64,000 nucleotides of DNA. Origin: Setomelanomma holmii. Its lineage: Eukaryota > Ascomycota > Dothideomycetes > Pleosporales > Phaeosphaeriaceae. The notes under the pieces were generated by a model. The model saw only the letters and a program-made list of their open reading frames with translations. It had not been told where the DNA came from and searched no databases. The stretch is from positions 124,001 to 188,000 of the forward strand of contig ML978184.1 in the NCBI GenBank assembly GCA_010015745.1, written 5' to 3'. The position numbers and the translations under genes are program-made. This document shows positions 58,049-64,000 of this stretch, one piece after another. Position 1 is the stretch's first letter, and the number at the start of each line of letters is the position of its first letter.

Positions 58049-59232
58049 ATGCCGCACTACGAGAACGAGCCTAAGATCGATACTAGCGCCGCTACAGGTG
58101 ACTGGAGAGAAGACCTGTTTCGGAATGGCTTCGTCGTTGTGAAGGGAGTACTGTCGCATGAGAAAGCGCAGACTTACTAGAACCGCATGCTCGAATGGCT
58201 AGAGACGTTTCCTTATGGCTTCAAAGCTGATGATCACTCCACCTGGACTAAGGAGCATCTGCCCGAGCATATGAAGTACGTTCAGACCATGTGTTCGATG
58301 TCTGTGGTGCGCATCGACTAACGACTGCACGCAGAGGTGGAATGTATCATAGGTATCGAGTCCAATACGAGAAGGTCATCTGGGATGCCAGGACGTAAGT
58401 ACATCTCTCAAACTGCCGGTCCACGTTTCGCATTGCTGACAGAACTCAGTGAGCCAGCGGTTATTGACGCGTTCGAGAGACTATGGGGCACAAGGGAACT
58501 GCTAGTCTCGTTCGACGGCATGAATCTTACTTTGCCATCGACAGACCTCAAGCCATCGACGCCTTGGCCCCATGTCGATCAAAATCCCAATTCGAAAGGC
58601 ATGCAGTGCGTCCAAGGCATCCTCAATCTTGCGCCGAACGGGCCAGATGATGGTGGACTCGTGGTTTTGAAGGGCTCCCACAAGGTCAACGAAACTTTCT
58701 TCAAGCTACATCCTGAGACCAAGGGCGCAGGCACCTGGGGATCGTTTGACTGGCATGGATTCAATGAGGAGGAAGTGGACTGGTTCAAGGATCGTGGCTG
58801 CGAGGAGATCAAGGTCTGTGCGGAGCCAGGTGGTAAGTCAGAGTGATTCAGCGACTTTGTTCTTTGATGACTTGATTTCCAGATCTGATCCTGTGGGATA
58901 GCCGTCAGATCCATTACAACAAGGTGCCAAGTACGCAGAATGTGAGGGCAGTGATGTACATCTGCTACACCCCAGCATCGTTCGCATTGAAGGAGGATCT
59001 CGAAAAGAAGGCAGGATACTTCCAATGACGGATTGGAACCGTAAGCTCCCTCTGTACAAACTCGCTGAACAGCACTAACGAGCAGTAGACTCATTGGCCA
59101 CACGCAAACATCTTCCAGGAGGACAAGCACATGCGGTTAGGAAAGCCAGGCACATACTCGAGAGATCGACTCGCATACGAGCCAGAAGATATCGATCTCG
59201 TTCTGAAGTTGGCGGGTGTCAAAGTATACTAG
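58049..59232 (+). pseudogene. PhyH-family 2-oxoglutarate dioxygenase with two in-frame stops
   Basis: Phytanoyl-CoA-hydroxylase-like Fe(II)/2-oxoglutarate oxygenase. Exons run approximately 58049-58271, 58336-58397, 58449-58833, 58882-59040 and from 59090. The iron triad is visible: HVD in TPWPHVDQNPNSKGMQ and the distal His in LILWDSRQIHYNKVP. The frame is kept across all joins, yet TAG at 58178-58180 interrupts HEKAQTY/NRMLEWLETFPYG and TGA at 59026-59028 interrupts KKAGYFQ/RIGTTHWPH. Each stop replaces one codon in a well-preserved context and no plausible intron removes it; a 33-bp one would delete conserved residues. It ends 23 bp from the stop of the convergent Zn2Cys6 gene. Confidence 0.8.
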
Positions 59233-59255
59233 ATGGAACAGCGTGACGGCGACCT

Positions 59256-60992
59256 TCAAGTAATTCGTAGTTTATGTAATATAGAAAGTGCATCTCGCGC
59301 CAATTTGTTATCGCATTGAACGCGCTCCAGGATTTTCTCGCTTGCGTCAATCGCCTGAACCAGGTCTGAATCCGGCTCTGAAGTTCTTCGAACCTCTAGA
59401 GCCAGAGTGACCGTGGCCGAGAAGGTGACCATTGCAAAGTCCCTACAGAATATGAGCAGGCAAAATTTCATCATGCGAAGTTACTCACCATGAGCGCAGT
59501 CGTCTAAACGTCACATTACCAGACGTTGCGGAGGAGAGGCAGACGGATCTCGCGCGTGCAAAGTTCGTCAAGCCTTCCAGCCAGTAGGTTTGCAAGACGC
59601 GATTGATGGCCAGTCGGTAGTAGAGTAGCACAATGGCTAGGCTTGTCCTTTGGGTCGCGATCCAAGGTAAGAGTCGCTCTATCTCAAGCTGCTCCTGGGT
59701 AAGAGGTGCGTCAGTAGTTTGCAGGTGACTGGGTATCTGTTCAATGATCTCGGCAAGCTGATCATCGGCTTGTATGACGAAATCTGCTACCCCTGATGGT
59801 GACCATCTCCGCAGTCGAAGTTTGGCATGCAGTTGGTGGTATCTCGACGATATTTTAGCCATTACGATATGGTACTGGGCTGGCCGCGGCTCTCGCTCAG
59901 GCGTCGGTGGGTTTCCGAGGTCGGCTTCCAGGAGCTGCGCATCGCTGACGTCTGCGGGTAGCTGGCAGCTGAAGTCCACATCATTGACGCATGGCGTTCG
60001 GTGGGGAACGGCAATCCATTCGCATATCACGAGCGTCCACCAGAGCCATCTACGAGTCTCTCGTTGAACCATTGTCTCGCTCAGGTTTGCTTCGTCAGAA
60101 CCGAGGTTGAGCTGCTGGGCAATGCGAATCGCCACAGCCATGAGATTGTTATGCCGATGAGTTTCCCCAATGGTCGAAGCCACGTTACCGAGGACCACGA
60201 TAGCGTGTACAATATAGATATGCGATTTCTGAAATGATAGATCGTCGTCAGTAGCTATTATGAAAGCTAAGCCGCCCGATCCTATGCAACCGGGACAGAG
60301 AAGCAGCCTACCTGCAAGAAATCACCGCAATCAAGGCAGAAAAGTGCAGCACTGAACCAGTTCCGAACGAGTTCAAAACGTGACGCAAGAGGTGCTCCAC
60401 TCTGTGAGAAGTCCTCGTCGCTCATGAAACCTAATGCAGACGCGAGTACAGCGAAGTAGATGGAAAGCCAGAGCGGATCTGTTGAGGAGAATAAGCCTCC
60501 ATGTAGCCAAAATTGCTCATGCTCCTGTCGAAAATTGGGAAAGAAGAACGCGAAATGAACCCACGACGTCCAAGTCTCCGCGAAATCAATGAAGATACGA
60601 CTGCAATGCTCTTCAGGCAGCGCAATGTCCTCGTTGGAGGCCACAATCCGAGGTTCGTAAGCTTGACCAACAGCAACGTAAAGACGTTTTTCGTAGAACT
60701 CGGTGAGATCTACGGCGGGTGCATAGATGATTTCCGACGCCTGTGATCTTGATACAAGCTCGGCCAGCCGTGCATTTTCCAGAAGTAGCTCAGCGACTGT
60801 TGGACTTGATCCCGGAATATCAGCGGTTCTGACGCGACCCCGGACCAGGACGACTTCGCGTTTGCAATCTGCGGCTGTTCCTCGATTTATGCAGGCTTGG
60901 CATGGTATCGTTCTGCTGCATTTTACCTTCCAAGATGCACACGAGGTACACGATAGCGGGGCGCGTTGTGTTGAGCGATGTGTTGTTGACAT
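59256..60992 (-). CDS. Zn2Cys6 fungal transcription factor
   Basis: Binuclear zinc cluster regulator. Exons are 60992-60312, 60228-59489 and 59442-59256, giving 535 aa with an open frame throughout. The zinc cluster is at residues about 15-43 (CTSCASWKVKC, then CQACINRGTAADC), keeping all six Cys; the usual Arg/Lys pair after the second Cys is replaced by Ala-Ser-Trp. A short linker with a coiled-coil-like LLLENARLAELVSRSQ follows. The middle is a fungal-specific TF domain: DPLWLSIYFAVLASALGFMS, AVAIRIAQQLNLGSDEAN, RRWLWWTLVICEWIAVPHRT and VNDVDFSCQLPADVS. It is convergent with the PhyH pseudogene and may have regulated it and the transporter; that link is inference from position alone. Confidence 0.9.
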
Positions 60993-61799
60993 GCTAAATG
61001 AGTAATTGTCGGTGCGGCAAGAGCACGATCATACCTTCCATCGACCACGGAAATAAGGCGGAGCAATGAGTCTGCACTGACACTCCCATGGAGTCAGTGG
61101 GATCATCTCGCTGGACGTGGACATGATCGAGGGAAGCTGGCACTGAGCAAGAGATACTTTCGGCTCCGGGATGCATTAACCTTATGCAGCCAAGCTTGCA
61201 GGGGTGAGGTGTGCTCCTGCCGCTGTTCTGTACAATCAGCCAATAGCATGGTCCAATATCATAAGCGCTGTATTCCTCGCTGTTATTTAGAGATTCTGCA
61301 CTTGGTAGCAGTCTTCAAAAGAAACATCAATAAAGCTTCGAGCTCAGCCTTGACTGATAGCTCATAGCAGAGGATGTGCGAATAGACGCTCCATTTTAGA
61401 GAGAATATGTGAAAGCCTTTTCATACTAGAAATGTTGTGGCCTTCATAGGAGACAAATTTATTCTAGGTACACTCTCTCGATTCGATTCTGACTCTTGGT
61501 CACATCCGAAGCAGACCGATGGCAAGGCTGAGATATGCAGGATGGTCCTGCAGCTCTCGATGGGAAAGCATGTAGAAGCAAACCATACAAGGCTCTTCCT
61601 TTCAGTCAGCGGACGCCTGAAGCCGTATACCAACACCCATATAGCTCCAGATCATCCAATTTTGGACCGTGGAGACGTTTTTAGCGCGAGAGGGCGCAAG
61701 TGTGTGCAAAGCATTGATATATAGCTTGGACCTTACACTTTGGCATTGGCCTTCTTAATCGTCTTTCTCAGCCTTGCGTGTCGCTCGACCGAAGTCACG
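60993..61799. other. divergent intergenic, Zn2Cys6 factor / CFEM-like protein
   Basis: 807 bp presumed to hold both promoters. No gene, repeat or clear site recognised. Confidence 0.5.
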
Positions 61800-62698
61800 A
61801 TGAAGCCACTCGCTACCTCCTTCCTGACATTCGCTTCTGTTGCTATGGTAATTGAGCTCCCTTCCTTCATGCGCAGTACGTCGTGCGATTGTCTCTGTTC
61901 AGTGTCTGGCAGCAGAGAAGTAATTAGGTCTTTACAGCGAAGCTGTATAATTAAACAACACCAGTAGCTGCTCAGCCCTAGACATCAAATGGCAATGCTC
62001 TAGTACACAGATTACGGACGGTATAAGGATTTGTCTTCCTCAATCCTGCTCGTCTTCGGAGCTCGTACTTTGTGCAACTGTGTAGCTCGGCTGGAGTATC
62101 GATTAGCTCTCTCATTGTCTCAAGCTCTTCGGCAAGAGTGACATCGAGCGCGACCTCGACAATCATAGCAACTACAACGGTCTCTGGTTCAGCGCTAGCG
62201 AGTCTAGCTACTACGCTCTCCCAGACGTTGGCAGCATCGAGCACTTCAAGCACTCCGCCAATACGGTCTACTAGGCAGACAATTGCTTCGTCAGGCAGCT
62301 CGTTTCTTCCCACCGGCGCAGTCGCGGGCATTTCGGTCGGCGTAACCCTGGCTGTGGTCCTGCTGGCTGTAGGGCCTTTCTTGGTCTGGCGGCGCCGTTG
62401 CAAGGCAACCAAGGCCAATCCACTTGCTGCTAAGCCATTCCGAGAAGGTGAAACAGACAAAGAATTGGTAGCCGTTGCGGCGAATGAGCCCTGGAAAGTG
62501 GATCATACTTACTACGAGACGGACGGTAGAGGAAGAGCACCAACTGGAGGACAGGATCGGAACGCAGAATGCTATGGGCAGGGAGCCAAGGAAGGAAATG
62601 ATAGGATGAACTTGGCCTATTCAGTGCATATTTTACTGGAAGATGGAGTGGAGGAGATAGCGCTTGACACGGTTGAGACTGTTGTGCTCCTCCCCTGA
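61800..62698 (+). pseudogene. possible CFEM-like surface protein, probably frameshifted
   Basis: Reads as a secreted Cys-rich domain, Ser/Thr stalk, one membrane helix and a short cytoplasmic tail. The start MKPLATSFLTFASVAMVIEL fits a signal peptide. A Cys-rich part follows (TSCDCLCSVS; CSALDIKWQCSS; ICLPQSCSSSEL) and resembles the second half of a CFEM domain, with Trp where one Cys is expected. A 37-bp intron at 61928-61964 would join these pieces but is short. At about 62066-62072 the frame shifts by one base: upstream reads SSSELV, downstream LCSSAGVSISSLIV in another frame. The stalk (residues rich in Ser, Thr, Ala), the helix AGISVGVTLAVVLLAVGPFL, the RRRCK stop-transfer and the tail are open to 62698. 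The alternative is an unrecognised exon structure. Confidence 0.5.
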
Positions 62699-62822
62699 AG
62701 ACAGCATTCGACGGGTCTATAAGTCGGTTGTTGTACATGCCATCAAGCCTATTCGTACATCGTTCTTGCAAACTAGTAATCGTACAGGGTATCATGCGGC
62801 CGACCAGCGGCTTGAGAGTGTT

Positions 62823-63513
62823 CTACTCGCTTCGATCAGACGATGGCTTCTGGGATGCTGGCTGTTCGACAAATCGCTCGTCGCCTTTCGGTTTGGACTC
62901 TGGGTGGAAGTGGGCGGTTCGAGGAGTTGTGCTGCCATCGTCCCAAAACTCTACATCGCCCTCTGCGCTCAGAGAACCTTTCTTGATGAGGTCGCCCTTC
63001 TCCCGCATGAGATCTTCTATGGTGACAGACTTGTCTGAGAATATCTGCACGACGTTAGTGCTTCCATGCAAGCGGTGTTAAGATTCCTTTGCATGCCTTC
63101 AAATGGTCACTGATCAAGTGCTTATTTTTACAGTCCGGACACGATATCAGGACAGTGCCATGATGATATCCTTGTTTCGATAAACGATGTGACGAGCGAG
63201 TCTTGCAAACATTGCAAGTAAAGGTTAGCTCATAGGACGGGACTTGCTCGCGGTCAAGCCTCGAATCTGGAGCATTCGGCGATGTGGTCGGCTGGGAGGG
63301 TGCGGCGGAGCTGGACTCGAAGCGAACTGCTCTTAGAGTCCGTGCTTGAGACGGGATGGGTGAAGGACGTGTGGCAGGTGACGTTTGCGGCGTATGGAAG
63401 AGGCGCGTTGCGGGCAGTGGAATGTGCTCCGCCGGACATGTTGTTGAAACTCGAGGCGCAGTTGCACGGGCGAATGCGCGTAACAAAGAAGACGATGGCG
63501 GTCGCATTGTCAT
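62823..63513 (-). CDS. ZIM17: Zim17/DNLZ zinc-finger escort of mitochondrial Hsp70
   Basis: Mitochondrial matrix chaperone that keeps Hsp70 (Ssc1) soluble. Exons are 63513-63097 and 63044-62823, giving 212 aa. A long presequence-like N-terminus (residues 1-90, Arg/Ser/Pro/Thr-rich) precedes the DNL zinc ribbon: YELTFTCNVCKTRSSHRLSK, then QGYHHGTVLISCPDCKNKHL, with all four Cys, and ISDHLK. Across the intron the family sequence continues, IFSDKSVTIEDLMREKGDLI. The 52-bp intron begins GC (AAG/GCATGC) and ends CAG, with an ACTAAC branch site; no GT donor gives the frame, so it is a GC-AG intron. The rest of exon 2 is hydrophilic. Confidence 0.9.
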
Positions 63514-64000
63514 GCTGTTACTAGATAAAGATGTGAGATATGCGCAAGGTTCGTTGTTCGTAAGTGTGAGTGTAGAGGTTAAGGTTGAAGGCGACGCTGG
63601 GCAAAAGTTGTGTTCCAGGACGCTAGGCCATCGTCATCCCACAGCGCTGGTTGCGGGCAAGACGGGACCCCCCACCGCACCGCGATGCCGAGCTGTCAAC
63701 CTCAAAAGCTCGAATAGCTCCGACTGCTGTTCCTCAACTCTCGTCGCCTCTCTACCGTATACACGCTCTTCAGCGCCCTCTACCACCGTCGTTGCGCCAG
63801 GTTTCGTCGCCACTCCGCCCTCGACACAGGCATACCTCCGCATTTGCCCGCATCAGACCTCACGAGCAGTAGCCTCGTACACGCCAAACACCGCACACAA
63901 TGATTGCGGGCAGGGGCAGGCAGCGCATACGGCCGCCGCGTAGGGTAAGCTTGGCGCTTTCACCTTCACTTCACCATGTTTCTATGGTCCTCTCGTCTTC
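63514..64000. other. right edge, no supported gene
   Basis: 487 bp upstream of Zim17. An ATG at 63900 starts a short Arg-rich frame (MIAGRGRQRIRPP) next to a possible donor and may be the start of a gene outside the window, but the evidence is too thin to call it. Confidence 0.4.

Noticed and set aside
58149..58180. A 33-bp intron removing the first PhyH stop
   Set aside because: Too short for a fungal intron and it would delete conserved family residues.
63900..63945. Possible first exon of a plus-strand gene at the right edge
   Set aside because: Only about 14 codons, Arg-rich, with no homology; cannot be supported within the window.
1..64000. tRNA genes, rRNA, CRISPR arrays, intact transposons
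   Set aside because: Looked for by eye (T-arm-like GTTCGA contexts, terminal repeats, transposase motifs) and none convinced; a covariance-model search would be decisive.

Overview
This window is nuclear DNA of a filamentous ascomycete (Pezizomycotina). Almost every gene is a recognisable fungal housekeeping gene broken by one to six short GT-AG introns, mostly 45-75 bp. Genes lie on both strands with no operons, and intergenic gaps run from 23 bp to about 1.3 kb. Several proteins are ascomycete types: Inp1, UsgS-like, Skn7, Sld2, Rco1, a CFEM-like surface protein and a Zn2Cys6 regulator. Dothideomycetes is my best guess, from protein flavour and gene structure only; nothing here fixes the species.

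Layout. 0.5-6.1 kb: Inp1 (-), a UsgS-type membrane protein (+), formamidase (+). 6.1-7.1 kb: gene-free DNA with a GT microsatellite and a 17-bp minisatellite. 7.1-11.3 kb: a mitochondrial 1-Cys-type peroxiredoxin (-) head to head with the stress regulator Skn7 (+). 12.3-17.0 kb: eIF2B epsilon (+) and an Ariadne RBR ubiquitin ligase (+), then a decayed 18-bp repeat array. 18.3-26.4 kb: a minus-strand run of Rpn12, Sld2, dihydrolipoyl dehydrogenase and Sgd1. 26.6-30.5 kb: SRP14 (+), a DOPA-dioxygenase-like protein (-), cytosolic AsnRS (+). 31.8-44.8 kb, all minus: Rco1, an Ebp1/Cdb4-type protein, a broken Na+/H+ antiporter, a secreted EEP hydrolase and a Snf5/Sfh1 subunit. 45.9-51.5 kb: Vps74/GOLPH3 (-), mitochondrial ACP (-) head to head with the 23-kDa complex I subunit (+), and SURF6/Rrp14 (-). 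52.1-55.6 kb: two plus-strand proteins of unknown function. 55.9-61.0 kb: a small accessory group of sugar transporter, PhyH dioxygenase and Zn2Cys6 factor, in which the first two carry in-frame stop codons. 61.8-63.5 kb: a probable CFEM-like surface protein with an apparent frameshift, and the mitochondrial Hsp70 escort Zim17, which has a GC-AG intron.

How genes relate. Most genes share no pathway. The telling pairs are the shared promoters: Skn7 with a peroxiredoxin, and ACP with NDUFS8, both of which are complex I subunits. The accessory part (38.8-40.4 and 55.9-62.7 kb) shows gene decay: three genes have clear breaks in otherwise well-kept reading frames and a fourth probably does.

I found no convincing new molecular system. 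The least explained signals are the two related but inverted minisatellite arrays, both placed between convergent genes, a G-rich four-tract motif at 31.47 kb, and the decaying transporter/dioxygenase/regulator group. No tRNA, rRNA, CRISPR or intact transposon was recognised. Exon limits were read by eye from splice consensus and frame, without transcript evidence.
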